DNA from: Triparma columacea | Lineage: Eukaryota > Sar > Bolidophyceae > Parmales > Triparmaceae | Assembly: GCA_030267965.1 (NCBI GenBank) | Contig: BRYA01000648.1 | Location: 1-64,000, forward strand | Length of the DNA: 64,000 nucleotides | Direction: 5' to 3' | Shown here: positions 44,901 to 53,914 of the stretch, in pieces | Numbering within the stretch: position 1 is the stretch's first letter | Layout of the letters: each line of letters begins with the position of its first letter | Position numbers and translations under genes: made by a program | Notes under the pieces: generated by a model | What the model was told of the DNA's origin: nothing | Seen by the model: the letters and a program-made list of their open reading frames with translations, nothing else | Databases searched by the model: none

Positions 44901-45695
44901 TGGTGGGGGATATATCGTTTGATATTAACGAGTATAGGAGTTTGGTCACGTCCTTATCTTGTACTGTTGTTGGTAGGTTTGAAGGTTGTAGTTTTAGGAG
45001 TTGGTATACTTTAGGGTTTGTGGGTTGGAGTCCGTTTGAAGGAGGGGGGGGGAGGGAGAGTGGGTAGTTTAAAGTATTAAGGAGGGAAAGAGCGACGGCA
45101 TCGGCATCGTGGTGGAGGGTTAACTTGTTTAGGGTTACTATTATGTTTAGACTTAGCTTTAAGGTTAGGGTACGGGACTCTGGTGTTGGGGTTGGGAGAT
45201 GGGGGGGGAGGAGGTAGGAGAGAGAGAGGAGGTAAGATTTAAGGGACAGTGAGGGGGAGGTAGGGAAGGAGGTTGTGCCGAACGACTAGGGTTAAGTGGT
45301 GTGAGTGAGAGTATGGGAGTAGGGGAGGGAGTATGGGAGGGGGTAGGGGAGTATGGTTAGTAATGCGTTGTTGGTGAGTGTTGTTGAGTGCAATCTAGTC
45401 TGCAGGTGACTCTACAAGGGAATGAATGGGGATTGAATGGTGATTGAATGTCGCTGAAAGTAACCGTTCCTTTCTCATTTTATCATTTTACACACTATTC
45501 ACTTCAAAATATACACATACTACGCATACACTCATATTAACTCACCTTGTAGTGAAATGCCGTATCATAGGCGTTTGATTGAGGAGGAGCTGGAGGGATG
45601 TCCATGTCCAAAAGTGTGAAGAGCCGGAACCCAAAACTTTTCTCTTGTTGACATTTTCTTGGGTTATCGTGTACAAAACCCCGTAATTTTGACAT
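41907..45695 (-). CDS. UNC45: UNC-45-type myosin chaperone (TPR plus UCS domain)
   Basis: Exons 45695-45546, 45285-43984, 43853-43402, 43292-43181, 42994-42611 and 42527-41907 total 1006 aa; every phase matches. The N-terminal part contains TPR-like helices (SLKSYLLSLSYLL, LKLSLNIIVTLNKLTLHHDA, DAVALSLLNTL). The middle and C-terminus are ARM-like: GSSGMGMWAASEVMVHAVNW, GLSRLAVEEGSRGSIIQQGG and especially ALLSLTNLGTSGEDVKGRI followed by FEDHDMVRRAAVECIGNLV. The last corresponds to the canonical UCS LTNLAs ... FEDHEMLRRAATECMCNL segment. UNC-45 proteins fold and protect myosin heads together with Hsp90. Exon 2 is C-rich at its 5' end and G-rich at its 3' end on the sense strand. It is head-to-head with the zinc-finger gene. 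Confidence 0.82.
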
Positions 45696-45856
45696 TTGCG
45701 GTTTCTGCCGTATTCCATCAACGATTTCCCTCAATTTCCTACCGATCCTCCACATTTTGGATCTGCAAGGACTTTCCCCTAACATCCTGGAAGATCTCAC
45801 TCACTAAAAAAGCCATTTTCAGGGAGCTCCAGGGTACGGAATAGAACTTGAAGAAT

Positions 45857-47035
45857 ATGGGGGAGACAACAACGAAGGAGGACAGGAGTAGGGTGAAAAT
45901 AGAGCTTCCTTACGGGTATGGTGAGGTTGATCAAGCTGGTTGCAAGGTGGAGGATGTTGAGGGTGAGAAAGTAGGGGAAGAAGAGGACGTTAATGGGGGA
46001 GGAGCAGCGTTGCTTTGTGGTGTTTGTAAGGAGGAGGAGGGTTGTGAAGAGGAGGAGGTGGATTTGTGTTTGATAGACTCTAACAACAACGATAACGAAG
46101 AGGAGGAGGAGGAGGAGGAGGAGAAGGAGGAGGAGGACGACGATTACGATGATCTAGTCTCGATTGATGAGGATAGCGACGAAGAGGCGGAAGTCGAAGA
46201 GCAAGCTGTGGGTAGTATGAAGGATGGGAAGAAGTTCGTTTGTAGTGAACGTGGATGCAGCTACAGGACAAATCGGAAAATTTGCCTCAAACAACATCGT
46301 GCAAATATCCACAATGAAAACGTGACCTGGCACCACTGTGAGGACTGCGACTACAAAACCAAACAAAAAAACAATCTCGAGAGGCATCGCGCATTCATCC
46401 ACAACAAAAACGTGACCTGGCACCACTGTGAGGACTGCGACTACAAAGTGAAGGAAAAAGGTTCTCTCAAGAAGCATCGTGCATCCATCCACAATGAAAA
46501 CGTGACCTGGCACCACTGTGAGGACTGCGATTACAAAGCGAAGCAAAAAGGCTTTCTCAAGAGGCATCACGCATTAATCCACGATGAAAACGTGACCTGG
46601 CACCACTGTGAGGACTGCGACTACAAAAGCAAACAAAAAGTCAATCTCAAACGACATCGTGCAGATGTCCACAATGATTACGTGATCTGGCACCACTGTG
46701 AGGACTGCGACTTCAAAGCGAAGCGTAAAAGAAATCTCAAGAGGCATCGCGCATTGATCCACAATGTAAACGTGACCTGGCACCACTGTGAAGACTGCGA
46801 CTACAAAGCGAAGCAAAAAGGCAAACTCAAGCAGCATCGTGCAGATATCCACAATGAAAACGTGACCTGGCACCACTGTGAAGACTGCGACTACAAAGCG
46901 AAGCGAAAAGGCTTTCTCAAGAGGCATCGCGCATTAATCCACGATGAAAACGCGACCTGGCACCACTGTGAGGACTGCGACTACAAAGCGAAGCACAAAG
47001 GCAATCTCAAACGACATCACTCCGTTATGCACTAA
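45857..47035 (+). CDS. C2H2 zinc-finger array protein (nine fingers, TWHH linkers)
   Basis: Single exon, 392 aa from the ATG at 45857 (a TTG nine nt upstream is in frame). The first 130 residues are acidic, with a run of about 25 Glu/Asp. Then come nine C2H2 fingers: the first is irregular (CSERGCSYRTNRKICLKQHR, C-x4-C), the others read HHCEDCDYKAKQKG..L..HRA.IH with C-x2-C-x12-H-x4-H spacing. The linker is NENVTWHH rather than TGEKP, giving a 30-residue unit. Variable residues fall mainly in the helix at positions that contact DNA in typical fingers. A sequence-specific DNA- or RNA-binding protein is inferred. The nearly identical 90-bp DNA units show recent expansion or homogenisation. Confidence 0.85.
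   Translation: MGETTTKEDRSRVKIELPYGYGEVDQAGCKVEDVEGEKVGEEEDVNGGGAALLCGVCKEEEGCEEEEVDLCLIDSNNNDNEEEEEEEEEKEEEDDDYDDLVSIDEDSDEEAEVEEQAVGSMKDGKKFVCSERGCSYRTNRKICLKQHRANIHNENVTWHHCEDCDYKTKQKNNLERHRAFIHNKNVTWHHCEDCDYKVKEKGSLKKHRASIHNENVTWHHCEDCDYKAKQKGFLKRHHALIHDENVTWHHCEDCDYKSKQKVNLKRHRADVHNDYVIWHHCEDCDFKAKRKRNLKRHRALIHNVNVTWHHCEDCDYKAKQKGKLKQHRADIHNENVTWHHCEDCDYKAKRKGFLKRHRALIHDENATWHHCEDCDYKAKHKGNLKRHHSVMH
46318..47033 (+). repeat. 90-bp tandem repeat encoding zinc fingers
   Basis: Eight units begin with AACGTGACCTGGCACCACTG or a close variant at a steady 90-bp spacing from 46320. Synonymous positions are almost invariant while a few codons in the recognition helix differ. Confidence 0.85.
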
Positions 47036-47299
47036 AATTCAGTATGTTGTAAAGCCAAAAATATGCAGATTAATTCCTGAATCACCCCCTTCTCCCTGAT
47101 CGTCGCCCCGTCGCTCCCTCTTGTCCCGATAAGTTGGAAAAAGGTTCTGTCATTGACAAACCAATTAATTCTTGAGCAAATAATTCGGAGCAAAAGCCTC
47201 TTTTCTCCACCATATAATTTCTAATCCACAAGCTGTTGTTAGAGGTCTCATCTGTGGTATTATTGGTGTGATACCTGACACATACACATACATATAGAT

Positions 47300-49403
47300 A
47301 TGTCAGATTTTGATGCTGCTCTTTTATCATTTGAGAAGTCTTCATCTCGCCCAAAGGTGTGTATGTTGCTGATTGTAGCCTATTATAGCGTGTTATACTG
47401 TATTAGCGTATTCACGATGTGTGTGGGACTCTGAGTTGCGCCCCTGGAGGAGGTTGGCTCAGGAGTAGGAAGAGCTGCGCTAGGAGCAGCCTTTGATGGA
47501 TATGAGACCATAGCCACTTGAAACAGAGGGTCTCTCTCGTTAGATTGCCACGTCCCAGCTGTTTTGGGAGCTGAGCTGAGCGCGCTTCTCAGCTATTATG
47601 TTCTCGAGCCAAGCATTGAGCAATTAGCCATGGCTTTGTACAAATCTTCTTCAAAATCTTCTTCAAAATCTTCCCACTGCAGTTATACACCTGAACGTCG
47701 CGGTGACATGTATTTTGAATGACGATCAGGATCAGTTCAATCAGCATAGTGCGGTGATAGTTTATATTTCTTGACAAGATACGCAGAACAAATCACACAC
47801 ACACATTCACACACACATTATTCACACATTATTCACACATTATTCACCACACTCACACACACACTCACACACACACTCACACACACTCTCACACACACTC
47901 TACACACTCTCATTACCCATCCATCCTCAGAAACGAAGAAAGAAAGCACAAGATACACCAATAAATAAAGCAATCAAAGACTACATCAACCTCACATACC
48001 AAGAGTCAACTGAAATATCAAACACCCTCTCATCACCTCCCCCACCTCCCCAAAAGGCCCACGTCTGCTACCTCCTCCTTTGCCTCGATCACATCCCCCA
48101 CCTCCCCCTCCTCCTCTCCCATTCCCTTCAACCCCCTCCCCCCGGGGAGGATGATATAATAGTATCCTACATATGCCATTACAAGTCACCCCCCTCACCC
48201 TCACACCTGTCCTCACTAGGTTACGATAAAACCTTCATAGAACAGCAGATTGCATTCTACAACAAGCACTCACTCCCACACACGAGGAGGCCTGACTGGG
48301 GTAGTATAGAGATAACCCAGTCCATGATTGATCTCCTACAAGTCTCAACCTCCGAATCATGCTCATCTTTAAAATACACCGTAACCCCCCCTCCCCCCCA
48401 AGGTGTAACATCTTTCCCCCCGACTGTAATTTGTTACATGTCAGAGACGTGTATACCAATATTACCCTTACACACCTCCTTCTCTCTAAATTCTCCCCAC
48501 CTACCTAAGAACCCACCGTACGTATGGGGTAACTTCTCACCTACACCAAACAACGGTTACGCTACATCACTACAGTTCGATGTTGTTAATGATGGAGTTA
48601 AGGATAAGGTGGGGAAGGGGGATCAGTGGTTTTTACTTGACGGGTATTTAGGAAGGTGGGTTGGGGAGTATTGGAATAAGAGAAAAGGGGGATGGGATGG
48701 GAGAGGGTTCTGTAGGATTGAAGAGGAGGGAGAAGGGGGAGAGGAAATTGAAGAGGGTGGAGGGGAGGGAAGAGGGGAAGGGGAAAAGGGAGAGAGGGGG
48801 GAGGAGGAGAAGGGGGGGGAGGTGAAGGAGAAGGAGGAATACGACAAGATTGAAAATAACGAAATAGACATAGACATGACAGAGAAGGCTACAACCAATA
48901 CAGCCACCACCACCACCACCACCACCACCACCACCACCACCACCACCACCACCACTTCTACCACCACCACGACACCCCCTCAAGAGGCTACCCTTTCGCC
49001 GAAGCCCCTACCTTACAAGGCAGTCCCAAAATCAGGTTTGCTCTCCCTCCTATTCTCCCGCGTTCGAGCCTCCGACGAGTTATGGTTCCCTACAACTCTC
49101 AATCTCTTAAACCTCCTAACAACCGTACCTTTACCTTCGCCTTCACCTAACCCTACCGGTGACGGTTTAGGGTTAACGAGTAAGGCTTACTCTTCAGGAA
49201 GGAAAGGGTTCACTTTAAAAAACGGGAGGAGTACGTTGGCGGTTTGGAGATCGGATAACGCGAAACATCCTAAGACCTACGAAATTATGGAGGATATTAA
49301 AAAGGATTATAAGGGGGGGGAGATTATGGGGAGGAAATATACCGGGAAGGAAGGGTGGGAGGAATGGAAGATACAATTTCAGGGGGGAAACGAGAAGGTA
49401 TAA
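47300..49403 (+). CDS. Unknown protein with poly-Thr and acidic low-complexity tracts
   Basis: Proposed exons are 47300-47356 (19 codons, starting MSDFDAALLSFEK) and 47931-49403, 509 aa; both boundaries are phase 0. The second exon stays open for 1.47 kb. Folded-looking segments are INLTYQESTEISNTL, KAHVCYLLLCLDHIPHLPLL, SYICHYKSPP, YDKTFIEQQIAFYNKHSLPH and, after the low-complexity region, SLLFSRVRASDELWFPTTLN and GRKGFTLKNGRSTLAVWRSD. Between them lie a Glu/Gly-rich stretch (about residues 300-370) and an ACC-encoded poly-Thr tract. No family is recognised. The sense strand is C-rich in the first half and G-rich in the middle. The 574-nt intron holds CA-rich repeats. Confidence 0.5.
47400..47600. 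other. GC-rich, hairpin-prone intron segment
   Basis: Within the proposed long intron, several short self-complementary blocks occur: CCCAGCTGTTTTGGGAGCTG near 47550, GCTGAG...CTCAGC at about 47572-47593, and GAGCTGCGC...GCAGC near 47474. Composition differs from the flanking A/T-rich DNA. It could host a small structured RNA, but no C/D, H/ACA or snRNA signature is convincing. Confidence 0.2.
47796..47910. repeat. CA-rich simple repeat
   Basis: CACACA runs alternate with CATTATT units (ATTATTCACAC three times) over about 115 bp, just upstream of the acceptor at 47930. Confidence 0.9.
48904..48974 (+). repeat. (ACC)n microsatellite encoding poly-Thr
   Basis: Seventeen or more ACC codons in a row, interrupted by TCT ACC, then more ACC and ACG. 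Pure codon repetition indicates slippage-prone DNA; length is likely to vary between strains. Confidence 0.9.
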
Positions 49404-49513
49404 ATCACTCTTTTTCGGCCACTGATGGCCAGGTTGAAAAATATCCAGACGGAGACTAGGGTGTAGAAGTATATTTGTTACATTCGTTCCATTTCAATGA
49501 CGTCGGCATTTAT

Positions 49514-50524
49514 TCAACCTTGCGCCTTCTTCTTAGCCGCCTCAGCCTTCCTCTTTGCCACAGCCGCCTTGACTCTCTCAATTGCCTGATTCGTCGGTTT
49601 CCCTCTGGTGTTTTTCCTCTCTCCCCACCCCTCCTCCTCCTCCTCCACTTGCACCTCCACCACCTTCTCCACCGCAGCCACCTTCATCTCCTCCAACCTC
49701 TTCAGCTCATTTTCTCTTTCCTTCTTCTCCCTCTCTATCCTTTCGTTCCTCCTGATCTTGCTGAGCTTCCTCGCTGCCTTCGCAGCTCTCAAATCTCCCT
49801 CGTCCGCCGCCTTGTCCATGAGCTTCTGTGCCTTTTCGATATCCCTCCCGACCCCCGTCCCCCCCTCTGCGTAAGCCCTCGCGAGATTATAGGTCGCCCC
49901 TACATGCCCCCCGTCGCTGGCCTTCTCCATCATCTCGACAGCGTCGCCGTCCTTCCCCTCCCCCATGTACTTGACGCTGAGATTGAAGGCAGCGTTGACG
50001 TCTCCTGCGTCGGCCGCGGCCTTGAGCCAACCCTCACCCTCCCCCCCACCCCCGAGCACGACCCCGAGGTTCACCGCGGCCTTGACGTGGCCTCCCTCGG
50101 CGGCTTGACGGTAGTACTTTACGGCCTTGTCCTTGTCTCCCTCCTCCCCGTCCCCCCCGCTCTCAAGCAGACCCAAGCTGTAAGCTGCGCCCACGTGACC
50201 CTGGGAGGCGGCCTTCTCCAGCAAATCCCTAGCCTCGTCCACGTCATGATGGTGGTTCTTCAGTAGTAGTGCGAGTGAGTACTGGCTCTCTGGAAATTTT
50301 CTCTCTGCTGCTGATCTATAGTTTTTAATAGCCGATTCAACGTCGACATCGCAGCCGAGGCCTTGGCTCTGCATTACGGCGAGGTTGTGACAGCTCAACG
50401 GGTGGCCGTAGGACGCAGCAGTCACGAAATGGGTCAGGGCCAAATCATATGCACAGTTATCCATGTGGTGACAGCCAAGGTTGTAAAGGTTCAGAAGATT
50501 GGGGGGCGCCGGCGGGGACGACAT
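49514..50524 (-). CDS. Sel1-like repeat (SLR/TPR) protein
   Basis: Single exon, 336 aa. At least six 36-residue Sel1-like repeats carry the A..G...A.YNLG...  pattern: AASYGHPLSCHNLAVMQSQG, AAERKFPESQYSLALLLKN, AASQGHVGAAYSLGLLESGG, AAEGGHVKAAVNLGVVLGGG, AADAGDVNAAFNLSVKYMGE and ASDGGHVGATYNLARAYAEG. The C-terminal third is a highly charged coiled coil ending in Ala/Lys repeats. SLR proteins act as scaffolds in ERAD, signalling and other complexes; the partner here is unknown. No signal peptide is seen, so a cytosolic or nuclear place is likely. Confidence 0.88.
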   Translation of the reverse strand: MSSPPAPPNLLNLYNLGCHHMDNCAYDLALTHFVTAASYGHPLSCHNLAVMQSQGLGCDVDVESAIKNYRSAAERKFPESQYSLALLLKNHHHDVDEARDLLEKAASQGHVGAAYSLGLLESGGDGEEGDKDKAVKYYRQAAEGGHVKAAVNLGVVLGGGGEGEGWLKAAADAGDVNAAFNLSVKYMGEGKDGDAVEMMEKASDGGHVGATYNLARAYAEGGTGVGRDIEKAQKLMDKAADEGDLRAAKAARKLSKIRRNERIEREKKERENELKRLEEMKVAAVEKVVEVQVEEEEEGWGERKNTRGKPTNQAIERVKAAVAKRKAEAAKKKAQG

Positions 50525-50793
50525 GCCTACCCTGTAGTACGGTTAGAATCCGTTTCAACAAAACCTCTACCCCTTTCCCCTTCCTTCGTTGATGGGATGG
50601 TGAAATATGTAATTTACGAAGAGAATATCAACGGCTCCTTCTCAATTCTTGGACCCACGCCACAAATTAACCGGAAAAAATGCAAAAAACAACGCGATGT
50701 CGTTCTAAAATTTGAAATAGCCCCTTCCAAAAGTCTCCTCTTCTCTCAAGGAAAGTAAGTCACAACAAGTCAAATTTTTTTTGTAACTGAGTC

Positions 50794-51077
50794 CTTCTGT
50801 ACAAGGACCTCGAGAACGAAAATTTCGACGAAGCTATCCTCGACGGGTTGCAGGGCAGGGACGACCCCCTCAACCTGTTCTCCGCGAACTGCTCCATCAC
50901 ATCGCCTGCCGCCTCCACCTTTGCACACACAACAATTGGGACCCCTTCGTGTCCGACAGGTTTAAGGAGGAGGCAAAGAAAGTGAGGCCGAACTTTGTCT
51001 GGGTGGACTTCTGGTACATAGGCGTGCCAAGAGAACAACAAGCTTCCAATCCCAGAATGAATTATCAAAAAATGAAT
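50794..51077 (+). pseudogene. Frameshifted fragment of a PLC-like phosphodiesterase protein
   Basis: One frame reads LYKDLENENFDEAILDGLQG then RDDPLNLFSANCSITSPAAS. About 50930 the sense continues in another frame as NNWDPFVSDRFKEEAKKVRP then NFVWVDFWYIG and a stop. The two halves make one continuous protein only with a frameshift. The ending FVWVDFW recalls the last strand of PI-PLC-like phosphodiesterase barrels, a tentative identification. No complete gene surrounds it. It lies between two minus-strand genes. Confidence 0.45.
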
Positions 51078-51157
51078 TGAGGAAGGGGCTTGGGCGAGAA
51101 ATAAAATCAAACACCAGGCAAGTCAGAAGAATAAACATACGGCCATATTAGTGAGCA

Positions 51158-51797
51158 TTAACGGATCACCTGGGGCTCCTTTTTTTGTCCTGGATCCTCG
51201 TCGTCAGAGTCACTGGAAAAGGTTTGGTGGATGGAGGAGTTGGTGGTGGGGTGGGGGGGATGTTAGGCTGGGATTCGCACGCACGTTGCATTCCTCGTCC
51301 TTGCTCGTTGCCTTTTTATCTCCTCTCCACTCACCTAACCCCCCCCTGGTCGAACTCCAGCGTGTTCGCAATGTGCAGGAGCTGATCAGTCGTGAAGAGA
51401 ATCTGGTCAAACGCATTGGCGAGGCCGTTTATAGCCTTGTCGAAGGCCTGGATTGACACCCTCTTCCGCACGATGGAATCATCGAGAGATTGCACTTTGT
51501 GCTGGGCGATCATTATCGCGTGGATTATCTGCTGCCTCTCCACATTCAGTTGTTCCTATCGAGGAAGGGTGGGGGGGGGAGGTTAGGAGGGAGAGGGAGG
51601 ATGTATAGGACAAACATCAGACCTCACCTCCTCAGATATTATAACTTGGCGCTCTTTCCCCAATTGGATCGTCTCTGGCGTACAAGGGAGGGAGAAAGGG
51701 GGCAAACATGTTAGGATCGATAACTGTTAGTTGGGTACAAGGAAATAGGAGACTCACGCTGCTCGCATAGCGCCAAAGGATCCTCAAACACGCTCAT
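51158..51797 (-). CDS. SSNA1: SSNA1/DIP13-like microtubule protein
   Basis: Four small exons (51797-51758, 51674-51628, 51555-51335 and 51212-51158) with phases 1, 0 and 2 join into 120 aa. The protein is one long coiled coil: QLGKERQVIISEEEQLNVER, IVRKRVSIQAFDKAINGLAN and AFDQILFTTDQLLHIANTLE. The last two correspond to the conserved SSNA1/DIP13 region (LARKIASRNEFDRTIAETE..YLKILESSQTLL). The length also agrees with about 119 residues in animals. DIP13/SSNA1 assembles filaments on microtubules at basal bodies and in dividing cells. The C-terminal tail is acidic (DSDDEDPG). It is divergent from the next gene with 131 bp between starts. Confidence 0.72.
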
Positions 51798-51928
51798 CGA
51801 TTCAGAAACGTCACCCGATTACACACTGATTTAATTTTACGTATATGGGGGTACAGAAGGGGGGAATAGCGAGTCCAAGTGAGATGGGGAGGTCTGTCTG
51901 AAGACTTCCCTCAGCATGGCCACTTTTT

Positions 51929-53896
51929 ATGGAAAATGCAGAAAATCCGAGTGGGAGAGGGAGTCGTGGTGGTGGACGAGGAAGAGGACGTGGATTAAAG
52001 GGGCGAGGGGGTGGTCGGGGTGGTCGTGGAGGGAGAGGTCGAGGAAATAAGGACAAAGCCTTTGCAGGTGTCGACGTCCAAGGCCAAATTGGGGGAGGTG
52101 GGAGGGGAAAAGGGGAAGGAGGTGGTAGAGGAATAGCTGATAGGGATAGAAGGAAGGGTAGAGGTGTGAATGGGAAGATAAGTGATGGAAAAGGATCGAA
52201 AAAAGGAAAGGCAAACGAAGTCGATGCAGCGATTGAAGCTGAAAAACCAAAAGACAAACCTAATGACAAACCGAGCGGGAATAAAACGAAGAAGAAGAAG
52301 AAGAAGAAGGATGTAATCAACTACAAGACGGGGGAATGGGAAGGCGATGACAAACTATTCTTGTCAAAGTCTGCGGAACTGACAGACAAAGACTGGTCAG
52401 TGATCTTCCCCTTGGACGTCGTCAATTTGGTGCTGTACACGGACGACGAGGAGAGTGAGTACGTCTTCAAGGATGTTTGTAATAGGGCGATTAGGGATAA
52501 AGGGAAGCTGGGAGTTGGTGTGCGGTCACCCCCTCCGCAATCGCCCCCTCCCGCATCAGCTTCCGGCTTGGACCTTTGCGTAGCTGACGAAGACGCGGAT
52601 TTTGCTCTCGCCATGAAGCTCCAGATGGAGGAGGAGGCGCTGGAAGCTTCTAATTTGGCCGCCGAGGCTGCATCTGCCGCCCTGGTGACGCAGCTCCAAG
52701 AGGCTGAGGCCGCTGCTAAGGCCGCAGCTGAGGCCGAGGCTGAGGCCGCTAAAGGCGTCATGCACTCTGCCCTTGGGGTCATGTTAATTGACGACAACGA
52801 ATCGGAACTTGGGGGCGAAGGGGAACCCCTCAACACCAACGAGGACACCGCTGACGACTCTTCCGACGAGCTTCCCGCCCCTCCCAAGTCCCCCTCTTCC
52901 CCGAAGCGGAAAAAGGTGAAGAAGAAGAAAAAGACCAAGGAGGAGCAGGAGGCGGAGCTCAAGTTGCAGACCTACGACCCCGCCTTCAAGGCCTCGCCCA
53001 AGACAGACGCGGAGGACTACTACAAGGTCTCCTTCAGCACCGTAGAGGTCAAGGAGTATAAGAGGGATATTGCTTTCTGGTCCGTTCCAGGGGTCGGAAG
53101 CTGGCCTCTCGGACTTTCCACATCGGAGGTCGTCGGAGATTACTGGGGCGACGTCGACACCTTTGAGTACAGGAAGGGGATCGATTTAGAGGAAAGGAAA
53201 AAACACCTCACCGAGGAGGAAAGGAAGTGTTTTACGGGAGAGACTCGGCAGTTTGACTTCAGCGGCACCAAGAGGAACCCGATTTTCCGTCGGTCGCAGG
53301 AGAAGGAGCGAAAGCACCTGCTCTGCATGGCCATAGACCCCGAGCACGAGGACTTCCAGCAGCACAAACAGCGGAAGCGAGGTCTGAGCGACGCAGACTT
53401 CCAGCAGATGGCGGACGGAAGCTTAGACATAATGCAAGACCTTTTGAAGGAGGTAGAATCATTAGGGAGGGAGTTCGACGCCGTCAGGGACGAGAGGGAC
53501 AGGGTAGGATGCAGCTGCACGAAATTAAAGACAAAAGGCATGAGGGAGCCGCGGCTGAAGGAGGAGCTTCGCAAGCGGGGCCTCCCCGACACCGGGCCCA
53601 AGGACGAGTGCTCCGCCAGGCTCCGTGAGCACCTCGCGACGGAGTGCGTTTGTACGGTCGACTGCCCATGTGCGAAGGAGGGGATCATGTGCCACTTTGA
53701 CATTTGCGGCTGCTTCAAGATGCCAGACGGGAAAAAGAATAAGAATGGGGAATGCGGGAGCGCCCAAGGGGTTTACAAGTTCGATCAGAAGAGAATCAAC
53801 AAGAACAGAAACACATGGATTGAAGGCGGCCGGGACTTTGCTGATTCCGTTGCTATATGTAGGAGGACGACGCCGAAAATGCGGAAGGAGGAATAA
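51929..53896 (+). CDS. RGG-box, SAP-like and Cys-rich (CSRNP/CXC-like) nuclear protein
   Basis: Single exon, 655 aa. The N-terminus is a Gly/Arg RGG box (residues 8-75), then lysine-rich runs including KKKKKKK. Residues about 240-275 form an Ala/Glu helix. The middle (about 340-480) is a hydrophilic region with W-containing motifs (DIAFWSVPGVGSWPLGLSTS). The C-terminal part has GCSC, a SAP-like helix pair (EPRLKEELRKRGLPDTGPKD) and CVCTVDCPCAKEGIMCHFDI followed by CGCF. That is a cysteine cluster like those of CSRNP/AXUD1 and CXC-type DNA-binding proteins. A nucleic-acid-binding role in the nucleus is inferred. It ends 18 bp from the stop of the convergent QRICH2-like gene, so the transcripts probably overlap. 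Confidence 0.7.
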   Translation: MENAENPSGRGSRGGGRGRGRGLKGRGGGRGGRGGRGRGNKDKAFAGVDVQGQIGGGGRGKGEGGGRGIADRDRRKGRGVNGKISDGKGSKKGKANEVDAAIEAEKPKDKPNDKPSGNKTKKKKKKKDVINYKTGEWEGDDKLFLSKSAELTDKDWSVIFPLDVVNLVLYTDDEESEYVFKDVCNRAIRDKGKLGVGVRSPPPQSPPPASASGLDLCVADEDADFALAMKLQMEEEALEASNLAAEAASAALVTQLQEAEAAAKAAAEAEAEAAKGVMHSALGVMLIDDNESELGGEGEPLNTNEDTADDSSDELPAPPKSPSSPKRKKVKKKKKTKEEQEAELKLQTYDPAFKASPKTDAEDYYKVSFSTVEVKEYKRDIAFWSVPGVGSWPLGLSTSEVVGDYWGDVDTFEYRKGIDLEERKKHLTEEERKCFTGETRQFDFSGTKRNPIFRRSQEKERKHLLCMAIDPEHEDFQQHKQRKRGLSDADFQQMADGSLDIMQDLLKEVESLGREFDAVRDERDRVGCSCTKLKTKGMREPRLKEELRKRGLPDTGPKDECSARLREHLATECVCTVDCPCAKEGIMCHFDICGCFKMPDGKKNKNGECGSAQGVYKFDQKRINKNRNTWIEGGRDFADSVAICRRTTPKMRKEE

Positions 53897-53914
53897 AGAA
53901 AATGTGTTGAGCAA

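Noticed and set aside
44807..45067. Plus-strand ORF opposite the UNC-45 gene
   Set aside because: It is antisense to TPR-coding exon 2, which has coherent phase and family matches on the minus strand.
47771..47968. Thr/His-rich ORF 47771-47968
   Set aside because: It is a frame through the CA repeat inside the proposed intron.
48623..48983. Minus-strand Val/Gly-rich ORFs near 48.7 kb
   Set aside because: They are translations of the ACC and GGAG low-complexity DNA on the wrong strand.
50599..50757. Small plus-strand ORF starting MVKYVIYEEN
   Set aside because: It is short and unmatched, lies upstream of a decayed fragment, and could be a chance frame; splicing into the PLC-like relic is not supported by frame.
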